Assembly: GCF_004004555.2 (NCBI RefSeq)
Contig: NZ_SACP01000003.1
Coordinates: 1-64,000, forward strand
Source of the DNA: Methylobacterium oryzihabitans
Lineage (GTDB): Bacteria; Pseudomonadota; Alphaproteobacteria; Rhizobiales; Beijerinckiaceae
Direction of reading: 5' to 3'
DNA length: 64,000 nt
Translations under genes and position numbers: made by a program
Shown here: positions 26,697-34,144 of the stretch, one piece after another
Position numbering within the stretch: position 1 is the stretch's first letter
Layout: each line of letters begins with the position of its first letter
The notes under the pieces: generated by a model
Database searches by the model: none
What the model was told of the DNA's origin: nothing
The model's input: only the letters and a program-made list of their open reading frames with translations

Positions 26697-27805
26697 GCCG
26701 GGACCTCCTGGGGTGCGCGGTCGCGCAGGGCGCCCACGAGGGCGAGCAGCTCGTCGACGCGATGGCGGCAGGTGTGGCGGGCCCGGATCGTGGCGAGCCC
26801 GCGGGCGACGAGGCTCCGGCGCAGGGCCGGATCGTCGCGCAACGCCGCGAGGTGGCGCGCCATCTCGGCGCCGGTGCGGGCGAGGAGGTAGTCCTCGCCG
26901 GGGGAAAACAGCCCCTCGGCGTCGTGCCAGGGGGCGCAGACCAGCGGGATGCCGCAGGCCAGGGCCTCGAACACCCGGATCGTCGGGATGCCGGGGAGGT
27001 GCTCGACGTAGAAGCGCCGCGGCACGTGCACGGTGGCGAGGTGGCGGGCGAACAGGGCCGGCGCCGCGGCGTTCGGGGCCCAGCCGCGATAGCGGGCGCC
27101 GTAACGCGCCAGCGTCGCCAGGGCTTCGTCCGGGTAGCGCACGCCGTGGATGTCGAGAGGCAGGCCGGTGGCCCGGGCCGGAGCGAGCAGGAAGGTTTCG
27201 AGTTCCTCGCCGCGCTCGCCGTCGCCCCAGTTGCCGATCCACACCAGACCCTCGCGCGGCCCGTCCTCGGCCGGCGGATGGAACAGGCGGTCGTCGGCGG
27301 CCTCGTGCCAGACGAAGACCCGATTGCCCCAGCCCCAGCCGCGATAGACCTCGGCCAGGGTCTCGCCGAAGGCGAGCACGCCGTCGTAGCCGCCGAGATC
27401 GTAGCGGCGCATGGCGTCGGGCTCGCTCACCGCCCGGTGGTGGGTGTCGTGGAACAGCAGCAGGCCCGGCGCCCCGCGGCGGCGTTGCGCCCCGAGAGCG
27501 GCGACGAGGGCGGGCTCGTTCCACTCGTGGACGATGACGAGGTCGGCGTCGCGCACCCGTTCGACCACGGGTTTGACCGCGCCGTAGGACTGCGAGCGCA
27601 GTTCCGGATAGGCGGCGCGCCAAGCGTCGAGCCCGGCCTCGCCGTGGTCGCGGGTCAGGTTGGCGAGGCTCCAGGCGCCCTCGGGCTCGAACGCCTCGAC
27701 CGCGTGGCCGCGGGCGATCAGGTCGCGCAGCACGCCGCGCAGGAAGTGGGCGTTGCCGTGGTTCCAGCACGAGGCGAGGGAGTGGGTGAAGTAGGCGATC
27801 CTCAT
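26693..27805 (-). CDS. CgeB-like glycosyltransferase, copy 3
   Basis: A 370-residue paralogue with the same opening (FTHSLASCWNHGNAHFLRGV) and a C-terminal TIRVFEALACGIPLVCAPW stretch. It differs most from the other two in the middle part (WIGNWGDGERGEELETFLL). ATG 27805 overlaps the stop of the GT4-type gene by 4 bases. All three copies lack signal peptides and membrane segments, so they act in the cytoplasm. Confidence 0.8.
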   Translation of the reverse strand: MRIAYFTHSLASCWNHGNAHFLRGVLRDLIARGHAVEAFEPEGAWSLANLTRDHGEAGLDAWRAAYPELRSQSYGAVKPVVERVRDADLVIVHEWNEPALVAALGAQRRRGAPGLLLFHDTHHRAVSEPDAMRRYDLGGYDGVLAFGETLAEVYRGWGWGNRVFVWHEAADDRLFHPPAEDGPREGLVWIGNWGDGERGEELETFLLAPARATGLPLDIHGVRYPDEALATLARYGARYRGWAPNAAAPALFARHLATVHVPRRFYVEHLPGIPTIRVFEALACGIPLVCAPWHDAEGLFSPGEDYLLARTGAEMARHLAALRDDPALRRSLVARGLATIRARHTCRHRVDELLALVGALRDRAPQEVPA

Positions 27806-28944
27806 GCCGCCGCCTCCGCCGAAGCACCGATGCCGAGCAGCCGGCGATGGAGGTCGCGCACGCCCGCGATCATCGCCGCGACGCCGTACCGCGCCGCGCG
27901 CCGCCGGGCGGCGTCGCCGAGAGCGCGGCGCTGCTCCGGATCGGCGGCGAGCGCCTCGATCGCGGCCCCGGCCCCGGCCTCATCGTCGGCATCCACGAAC
28001 AGGGCCGTGCCGTCCCACAGCTCGCGGAAGCCCGGCAGGTCGGACAGGACCAGCGGGCAGCCGGCCTGCGCCGCCTCCAGCACCGCGAGGCCGAACGGCT
28101 CGTAGAGCGCCAGCGAGACGAAGAGCGGCCGGCCCGACAGGATCCCGGCCATCGCCGCCCCGTCGAGCTGCCCGAGGGCGCGCAGATGCGTCAGGGCGAT
28201 GCGCTCGCCGGTCGGCCCCTCGGTCGGGCCGGCGGCGAGGATCGGCGTCGCGATGCGGCCGGCGATGCGGTCGAGGCCGGCGGCGTTCTTGGCCCGGTCC
28301 CACAGCCGGCCGGCGGTCACCGCCCCGGCGGCCGGGGCGGCGTCGCGCGCGATCCGGTGCGGGCGGCGGCCGTTATGCACCGCGACCGGCGCCGCCGGCA
28401 GGCCGTGGACGCGCCGGACCGCCTCGGCGAAGGCGCGGGTCGGCGCCAGCAGGGCGTCGGCGGCCCGGCAGCCCTGCGTGGCGAGGTCGTGGCGCCAGGC
28501 GAGGTCGGCCGGCAGCTTGCCGCCGATCACGGCGTCCCACCACGTGCCGACGCAGGAATGGCACACCGCCACCACCGGCACCCCGAACCCGCCGGCCGCC
28601 GCGTAGGCCGGCCCGTGCAGGTGGACGAGGTCGGCGCCGAGCGCCCGGCCGAGCCGTCCGAGGGCGCGGCCGGCCTCGATCACCGCTTCGGGCGTGTCGG
28701 CGGTCCAGTCGAGGGGGAGACCGGTCGTGACGAGCCGCGGGCCGGGTCCGGCCTCGGCCTCCGCGGCCCCTGCCGCCGCGACCTGGGCCGGCGAGGGCGC
28801 CGGCCCGAGTACCGCCAGGGTGACGCGAAACCCTTCCGCCCCGAGCCCGCGGGCGAGATCGAGGGAATATTGCCAGACGCCGCCGACGGCGTCGGCGGTC
28901 ATCAGGACGTGGGGCGCGTCCCCGCCGGTCAGCGACATCCGCAT
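27802..28944 (-). CDS. GT4-type glycosyltransferase
   Basis: A 380-residue GT-B enzyme of the retaining family 4 type: TADAVGGVWQYSLDLARGL near the N-terminus, donor-site motif with E-x7-E in LYEPFGLAVLEAAQAGCPLV (about 310-330), and a C-terminal Arg-rich helix. Reading begins inside the preceding radical SAM gene: 16 bases overlap from ATG 28944 (GGAGG 4 bases before), or 10 if ATG 28938 is used. Confidence 0.85.
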   Translation of the reverse strand: MRMSLTGGDAPHVLMTADAVGGVWQYSLDLARGLGAEGFRVTLAVLGPAPSPAQVAAAGAAEAEAGPGPRLVTTGLPLDWTADTPEAVIEAGRALGRLGRALGADLVHLHGPAYAAAGGFGVPVVAVCHSCVGTWWDAVIGGKLPADLAWRHDLATQGCRAADALLAPTRAFAEAVRRVHGLPAAPVAVHNGRRPHRIARDAAPAAGAVTAGRLWDRAKNAAGLDRIAGRIATPILAAGPTEGPTGERIALTHLRALGQLDGAAMAGILSGRPLFVSLALYEPFGLAVLEAAQAGCPLVLSDLPGFRELWDGTALFVDADDEAGAGAAIEALAADPEQRRALGDAARRRAARYGVAAMIAGVRDLHRRLLGIGASAEAAA

Positions 28945-30221
28945 GCCGCCTCCAGCTCGTGGAGCGGGAGCGGGCGCTCCTCCTGGATGTCGCTGAAGCG
29001 GTCGAACTGGCCGAGGTAATGGGCGTGCGCCCGCTCCCAGGCCCGGTCGTCCGGCGCGCCCCACAGCCGGCGGTAATCGGGGGAGCTCGGATAGGGGTAG
29101 AGCGGCACCGGGTCGTTGGCCCAGACGCCGGCCCCGCGCAGACGGTCGCGCCACGAGGCGACGAGGTCGGGATCGTCGCCCGCCACGGCGATGAGGTTGG
29201 CCTGGACGAACGGCACGGTGCGCCGGGCGTGGATCAGCCGCTCGGCGAGGTCGTCGGTCGAGGCGCGGCACTTCTTGTCGAGGGCGGCGCGGCCGGCCTC
29301 GGTCAGGCTCTCGATCCCGGCCTCGATCGACACGCAGCCGGCGGCGCCGAGCAGGTCGAGCATGTCCGGCTTCCACAGGTCGATCCGGGTCTGCACCCCG
29401 AAGCGCAGGTCCCGCCCGGCCAGGGCCTCCAGCAGTGGCTTCTGCGGCAGGAAGATCTCGTCCACGAAGTAGACGTAGGTGACGCCCTGGGCGATCAGGC
29501 CGTCGATCTCCTCGATCACGTGGCCGAGGTCGCGGCGGCGATACTGGTCGCGAAAGTCGATCTTGGCGCAGAAGCTGCACGTGTAGGGGCAGCCGCGCGA
29601 CGCCTCGACCTCGGCGCCCGGCCCGTCCGGCTCGCGGTCGAAGCGGTGGTGATGATGGTGGTGGCGGGCGATCCACTCGTCCGGCCAGCGCAAGGCCGGC
29701 AGGTCGGTGAAGCGGCCGGCATGCGGTCCTCCGGTGACCACCGTCTCTGCCCCCGACCGGAACGCAATCGACGGGACCCGACGCAGGTCATCGGCGGCGC
29801 ACAGCAGCGGCAGGATCTCCTCGCACTCGCCGCGCACCGCGACGTCGACCCCGAGCTTGTCGAGGAGCGGGCGCGGCGTCGCCGAGCCGTGCGGACCGAC
29901 CGCGACGGTCCGCCCGCCCCGTCCCGCCAGGGCGTCGAGGAAGGCGCGCGGCACCCGCAGCTCGGGCGGGGCGCAGCGCCAGAACAGGTAGGTCGGCGCG
30001 GTGGCGACCACCGTCATGCCGGGCGAGAACGCCGCCACGGCGGCGGCGGCCTGGGCATGGTCGAGCCCGGTGAGGTGGGCATCGACGACCAGCACGTCGT
30101 GGCCGGCGGCCTCCAGCAGGGCGCGGGAATAGCCGAGTTCCAGCGGCAGGTGCGGCGCGCGGCAGCCGAAATAGATGCTGTTGCGGTAGTCCCAGGACGG
30201 GTTGACGAGGGCCACTCTCAT
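28929..30221 (-). CDS. Cobalamin-binding radical SAM enzyme
   Basis: A 430-residue protein. The N-terminal cobalamin-binding fold (about 1-160) includes D47-A-H49-L-T-G52, fitting the D-x-H-x-x-G motif of B12-binding domains. The radical SAM domain carries the cluster motif Cys211-x3-Cys215-x2-Cys218 (GCPYTCSFC), followed by VYFVDEIFL and EAGIESLTEAG. Between the domains lies a natural run of six His (187-192). I recall a family of this kind (TIGR04295); not verified. Such enzymes often methylate unactivated carbons or rearrange carbon skeletons. Overlaps the SDR stop by 4 bases. In this operon it may alter a sugar or inositol ring. Confidence 0.85.
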   Translation of the reverse strand: MRVALVNPSWDYRNSIYFGCRAPHLPLELGYSRALLEAAGHDVLVVDAHLTGLDHAQAAAAVAAFSPGMTVVATAPTYLFWRCAPPELRVPRAFLDALAGRGGRTVAVGPHGSATPRPLLDKLGVDVAVRGECEEILPLLCAADDLRRVPSIAFRSGAETVVTGGPHAGRFTDLPALRWPDEWIARHHHHHHRFDREPDGPGAEVEASRGCPYTCSFCAKIDFRDQYRRRDLGHVIEEIDGLIAQGVTYVYFVDEIFLPQKPLLEALAGRDLRFGVQTRIDLWKPDMLDLLGAAGCVSIEAGIESLTEAGRAALDKKCRASTDDLAERLIHARRTVPFVQANLIAVAGDDPDLVASWRDRLRGAGVWANDPVPLYPYPSSPDYRRLWGAPDDRAWERAHAHYLGQFDRFSDIQEERPLPLHELEAACGCR

Positions 30222-31318
30222 GAGGCGGCTCCTGTCGGAGCCGGAGCGGCTCCGATGGCGGCGTCCGGCCCGCGCTCGGCGGCGAGCCAGCGGGCGAGGT
30301 CGGCGACGCCGTCCTGCCACGGCATCGGCGCCGCGAGGCCGAGGGCGGCCGTGGCGCGGCGCGTGTCGGAGACGTAGTAGCGCTGGTCGCCGGCGCGCCA
30401 GTCGGCGAAGCGGGTCTCGACCGGGCGCCCGAGGAGGTGCCCGATCCAGGCCAGGACCCGGCGCAGGCTGACCGCGTTGCCCGGGCCGCCGCCGAGATTG
30501 AAGGCGCGTCCGGCGGCGGCGTCGATCCGCCGCCACGCCGCGAGATAGGCCGCGACCGCGTCGGCGACGTGGAGCACGTCGCGCACCTGCCGGCCGTCGC
30601 CGTAGAGGGTGACCGGTTCGCCCTCCAGGGCGCGGATCAGGAAATGGGCGACCCAGCCCTGGTCCTCGCTGCCGCGCTGGCGCGGGCCGTAGATGCAGCT
30701 CATCCGCATCACCGCGGCCGGGATGCCGAAGCTGCGGGCGTAGTCGAGGACGTACTGGTCGGCGGCCCCCTTCGAGCAGCCGTAGGGGGTGTGGAAGTCC
30801 AGCGGCCGCGCCTCGCCGATGCCGGTGGCGCGCAAGCCCGGATCGGCCGGCAGGTGGGCGTCGTCCTCGACCGTCAGGGCGACGTCGGCGAGGTCGCCGT
30901 AGACCTTGTTGGTCGAGGCGAACAGCAGCGGCGGCGGCACCGCGCGGGCGCGCAGCGCCTCGAGCAGGTTCAGGGTGCCGAGCAGGTTGACCTCGAAATC
31001 CTCCCGCGGCGCGTCGAGGCTCGTGGTCACGGCGACCTGGGCGGCGAAGTGGAACACCGCCGCGGCGTCCCGGGCCGCCTCGCCGAGGCGGTCGCGGTCG
31101 CGGATGTCGGCGACGATCGCGGTGATCCGCTGCGGGTGGCGCCGGGTCAGCCAGCCGAGGTTGCGCGCGACGCCCGGCCGGGCGAGGGCGTCGTAGACGA
31201 TCACGTCGTGGCCGTCTCCGGCGAGGCGGTCGGCGAGGTTGGCGCCGATGAAGCCGGCGCCGCCGGTGACGAGGACGGGACCCGCGGGGGCGGGTCCCCC
31301 GGCCATGCCCGGCCTCAC
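30218..31318 (-). CDS. NAD-dependent epimerase/dehydratase (CDP-paratose 2-epimerase-like SDR)
   Basis: A 366-residue extended SDR. GGAGFIGANLADRL binds NAD; STNKVYGD is the catalytic-serine region typical of CDP-paratose/tyvelose epimerases; the catalytic pair is in PYGCSKGAADQYV. The exact sugar is uncertain. The GTG at 31318 overlaps the upstream stop as elsewhere in the operon; the ATG at 31306, with GAGG 7 bases before it, is an equally good choice (362 residues). Confidence 0.82.
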   Translation of the reverse strand: MRPGMAGGPAPAGPVLVTGGAGFIGANLADRLAGDGHDVIVYDALARPGVARNLGWLTRRHPQRITAIVADIRDRDRLGEAARDAAAVFHFAAQVAVTTSLDAPREDFEVNLLGTLNLLEALRARAVPPPLLFASTNKVYGDLADVALTVEDDAHLPADPGLRATGIGEARPLDFHTPYGCSKGAADQYVLDYARSFGIPAAVMRMSCIYGPRQRGSEDQGWVAHFLIRALEGEPVTLYGDGRQVRDVLHVADAVAAYLAAWRRIDAAAGRAFNLGGGPGNAVSLRRVLAWIGHLLGRPVETRFADWRAGDQRYYVSDTRRATAALGLAAPMPWQDGVADLARWLAAERGPDAAIGAAPAPTGAAS

Positions 31319-32427
31319 GCGACGAGCCCCTTGGCTTCGAGTTCGCGGCGGGCCTCGCCGACGCGGTCGACCGCCTCCTGCTCGGCGACCCAGGCGGCGA
31401 GTTCCGCCAGCCCCTCGCGGAAGTCGCGGCGCGGCGCGTAGCCGAGCTCGCGCCGGATCTTGCCGATGTCGGCGATGCAGTGCCGGATGTCGCCGGCCCG
31501 GGCCTTGCCGGTGACCTCGGGCTCGATTCCCTCGCGGCCCATCGCGGCGGCGAGCATGCGCGCGACCTCGCGCACCGTGCGGTCCTCGCCGCTGCCGACG
31601 TTGTAGACCTGCCCCGCCGCGGCGGGGTGCTCCAGGGCCAGGGCGAAGGCCTGCGCCACGTCGGCGACGTGGACGAAGTCGCGCCGCTGCTCGCCGTCCT
31701 CGAAGATCATCGGCCGCTGGCCGTTGTGAAGCCGCGAGGCGAAGATCGCCAGGACGCCGGTATAGGGGTTCGACAGCGCCTGACCGGGGCCGTAGGCGTT
31801 CCACAGCCGCAGGGCGACGCCCTCCATGCCGTAGGCCGGTGCCACCGTGAGGGTCAGGCGCTCCTGCATGTACTTCGTCAGCGCGTAGACCGAGGCGAGG
31901 GCGGGCTGCTTGGATTCCGGGGTCGGCCGCGGGCGCAGCGGGCGGCCCTCGCCGTCGAGGGGGTCCCACGGCTCGCCCGGCCGGCGCGGCCTGCGGGCGA
32001 CGTCGGCCAGCGTCGTGCCGTCCTGCGTCGCGTAGAGCCCCTCGCCGTAGACGCTCATCGAGGAGGCGACGACGACCCGGCGCACCGGTGCCTCGATCAG
32101 CCGCTGGAACAGCACCGCGGTGCCGTGGTCGTTGACCGAGACGTAGCGGTCGATGGCGTACATGCTCTGGCCGACGCCGACCTCGGCCGCGAGGTGCACG
32201 ACGCTGCCGGCCCCGTCGAGGGCGCGGGCCACCGCGGCGGCGTCGCGCACGTCTCCGTCGATGAAGGCGACGCGGGGATCGAGCCCCTCGGGCGCGCCGC
32301 GGCCGCCATGAACCTGATCGATGAGGCTGTCGAGCACCCGGACGCCGTAGCCCCGGCGGAGCAGTTCCGCCGCGAGGTGCCGGCCGATGAATCCGGCCCC
32401 GCCGGTGATCAGAACGGTCTCTGCCAA
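31315..32427 (-). CDS. NAD-dependent sugar epimerase SDR, first gene of the operon
   Basis: A 370-residue extended SDR with GGAGFIGRHLAAELL, SSMSVYGEG and Y-x-x-x-K in VYALTKYMQE, similar to dTDP-sugar or UDP-sugar 4-epimerases. A Pro/Arg-rich insertion at about 145-165 is unusual. The start codon is TTG at 32427 with GAGG four bases before it. It heads the 12-gene operon, preceded by the palindromic AT-rich element at 32446-32471. Confidence 0.82.
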   Translation of the reverse strand: MAETVLITGGAGFIGRHLAAELLRRGYGVRVLDSLIDQVHGGRGAPEGLDPRVAFIDGDVRDAAAVARALDGAGSVVHLAAEVGVGQSMYAIDRYVSVNDHGTAVLFQRLIEAPVRRVVVASSMSVYGEGLYATQDGTTLADVARRPRRPGEPWDPLDGEGRPLRPRPTPESKQPALASVYALTKYMQERLTLTVAPAYGMEGVALRLWNAYGPGQALSNPYTGVLAIFASRLHNGQRPMIFEDGEQRRDFVHVADVAQAFALALEHPAAAGQVYNVGSGEDRTVREVARMLAAAMGREGIEPEVTGKARAGDIRHCIADIGKIRRELGYAPRRDFREGLAELAAWVAEQEAVDRVGEARRELEAKGLVA

Positions 32428-32445
32428 GCGCCTCGGTCCTCGCTG

Positions 32446-32471
32446 CCAGGAATACTATCCTGGAGTATAAT
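32446..32471. promoter_or_regulatory. AT-rich nested palindromes with a consensus -10 box
   Basis: CCAGGA-N6-TCCTGG (32446-32463) and ATACT-N7-AGTAT (32452-32468) overlap, and TATAAT at 32466-32471 on the plus strand has CTGCCA 17 bases upstream (32443-32448). On the minus strand TATACT sits 18-40 bases before the TTG start of the operon. This looks like the operator/promoter of the oligosaccharide operon, possibly with a second plus-strand transcript. Confidence 0.45.
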
Positions 32472-32896
32472 GCGGGACCGGGAGGTAAGTTCCTTGCCTG
32501 TTCCGGGCAGGGCATCCACCGGGGCGAGGCGCCCCGTGGAGCACCGGCACTCCGCGACCGCCGGAGGCGGCCGCGCGGGAAGCCGGAGCGGGATCGTGCC
32601 GCGCGGCAACGTCATCGTCGGCGACGCCGACGGTCGTTGTCAATATTCCCGAAGGTCAGATGTGCGCCCGGATTGTTGCGGCTCGTATCGTGCCCGACCA
32701 GACACCGGACGGCGACCGTCGATCCGGTCGATTCGGCAAGGTCGAGATTTCACCGCACGGCGGGACCGGCCGGTCGTGGTGCGGTCGTGACGGTGATTCA
32801 CGCCCGAGAAGCGCATGGGTGGGGCGCATGGGATCGCCGGCCGCGGGATCCGGATCGGACCTCGCGGGGCGATCGGTCGCGGATTCCGGCCGCCGC
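32472..32896. other. 425-base intergenic region without a convincing gene
   Basis: No reading frame here has family similarity or a good ribosome site. The left part is ordinary GC-rich DNA. The segment near 32637-32700 is locally AT-rich and follows an 8-bp CGTCGGCG/CGCCGACG inverted repeat (about 32615-32632). If the plus-strand -10 at 32466 is real, an untranslated small RNA could begin near 32478. Confidence 0.4.
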
Positions 32897-33163
32897 TCAG
32901 TACGGATAGCCGTAATAGGGCGTGGGAACCGGCCGGCCGGGATAGGTCACGGGCGCGCGGCGCGGCCCGTAGGCGCGCAGGTACGGGTTGTAGCGCGGTT
33001 GGGTGTAGTTGCCGTTGTTGACGCCGGCCGAGCGGTCGTTGCCGCTGAGCGCCGCGTAGGGTGACAGCCCGCTGCCACTGTCGCTGTTGCGCGCGACGGA
33101 GGCTCCGGTCGCGGCGACGAGCAGGCCGGCGGCGAGGGCGAGGCGAAGGACGGTCGAGGTCAT
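32897..33163 (-). CDS. Small secreted protein, Tyr/Pro/Asn-rich
   Basis: An 88-residue protein: signal peptide (TVLRLALAAGLLVAATGASVA) then a short chain rich in Asn, Tyr and Pro that ends PTPYYGYPY. No family recognised; similar small Tyr/Pro-rich exported proteins are common in Methylobacterium (recollection). Start at 33163, divergent from the PIN module. Confidence 0.65.
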   Translation of the reverse strand: MTSTVLRLALAAGLLVAATGASVARNSDSGSGLSPYAALSGNDRSAGVNNGNYTQPRYNPYLRAYGPRRAPVTYPGRPVPTPYYGYPY

Positions 33164-33316
33164 GGACGGTACCCGGATGCGAGTGAGTCAACGGAGGTCG
33201 GTGCCGGTGGTTCCCGCCGCGCTGTCGCGGCCCGTGCCCTCCGCTGCTGGACGCCGACGGTACCGGTGCTAGGTTGATGAACGCGCAACAGGTCCCTGTT
33301 TGACGCGGAGCATGCG

Positions 33317-33601
33317 ATGGACGTGAAGCAGGCGGTGGCCAAGGCCAAGGAATTCCTCGGCGCCGTTTTCGCCGATGAAGAAATCGCCGGACTCCGGCTC
33401 GAAGAGGTGGAGTACGACCGGCAGGAGCGCGCGTGGCTCGTGACGCTTGGGATGACGAGGCCATCCGTCGCGAGCGAGCAGGGGGCGCTCACGGCCCTGA
33501 TGAATCAGGGGCGCTTGAGGCAGGCCTACAAGGTCGTTCGCATCCCGGAGGACACCAACGATTATCCGTCGATCAAGATTCGTGAATTCGGAAACGAATG
33601 A
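33317..33601 (+). CDS. Small protein paired with a PIN-domain protein (possible antitoxin)
   Basis: A 94-residue acidic/basic mixed protein (KAKEFLGAVF, LRLEEVEYDR, WLVTLGMTR, YKVVRIPEDT). No DNA-binding motif is visible. The alternation of a helix and strands recalls a PepSY-like fold. GGAG lies 8 bases before ATG 33317. Its ATGA overlap with the PIN gene shows strong coupling, as in toxin-antitoxin pairs where the antitoxin comes first. Base use is less GC-rich than the neighbours. Confidence 0.7.
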   Translation: MDVKQAVAKAKEFLGAVFADEEIAGLRLEEVEYDRQERAWLVTLGMTRPSVASEQGALTALMNQGRLRQAYKVVRIPEDTNDYPSIKIREFGNE

Positions 33602-34068
33602 CGATTCCGATCCTGCTCGACACGCAGCTCATGGTGTTGCTGGCGGTCGGTGCGACATCCCTCTCGATCATTCCGAAGCACAAGAATCTCACCGAATTCA
33701 CCGTCGATGATTTCGAGTTGCTGCTGCACCTCCTCGGACGCGATCCCGAGTTGATCCTGTTGCCCAACACCGTCTCGGAGGCCGCGAACCTGCTCCGTCA
33801 GCATAGGGACCCCGAGCGAAGCAGGATCATGGCAACCCTCGAAACGATCGTCGGATCGAATGTCGAGCGATACGTCCCGAGTTCCGAGGTGGTGCTACGA
33901 CCGGATTTTCGCCGTCTCGGACTCACGGATACGGCGATTCTCGAAGCTTGCAAGCTGCCAGCGTATCAAATCCTGACCGCCGACCTAGACTTGTTCGTCG
34001 CTGCGAGCATCAGCGGCCTTCAAGCCGTCAGTTTTAACCACCAGCGTGAAGATTATGGACTGATATAA
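33598..34068 (+). CDS. PIN-domain protein (possible ribonuclease toxin)
   Basis: A 156-residue protein with the PIN nuclease pattern of acidic residues: Asp8 in LLDTQ, Glu61 in NTVSEAANLL, Asp111 in LGLTDTAILEA and Asp129/Asp131 in LTADLDLF. PIN domains of this kind cleave RNA with Mg2+ or Mn2+. It is about 20 residues longer than classic VapC. It lies downstream of, and overlaps by 4 bases, a 94-residue partner. Not a recognised VapBC pair because the partner is not a standard antitoxin. Confidence 0.78.
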   Translation: MTIPILLDTQLMVLLAVGATSLSIIPKHKNLTEFTVDDFELLLHLLGRDPELILLPNTVSEAANLLRQHRDPERSRIMATLETIVGSNVERYVPSSEVVLRPDFRRLGLTDTAILEACKLPAYQILTADLDLFVAASISGLQAVSFNHQREDYGLI

Positions 34069-34144
34069 GGCGCCGCTCGGCCGGATCCTTGCGAAACAAG
34101 GTTCGACACCGATCATCGTCCCGGTGGCTGCCGGCCCCTGCGCC

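Noticed and set aside
29644..29663. Six-His run as a cloning tag or assembly artefact
   Set aside because: It lies inside the gene, in frame, with mixed codon use and native sequence on both sides.
32472..32896. Several short frames in the long intergenic region
   Set aside because: None has a good ribosome site, a composition like the neighbours, or recognisable sequence.
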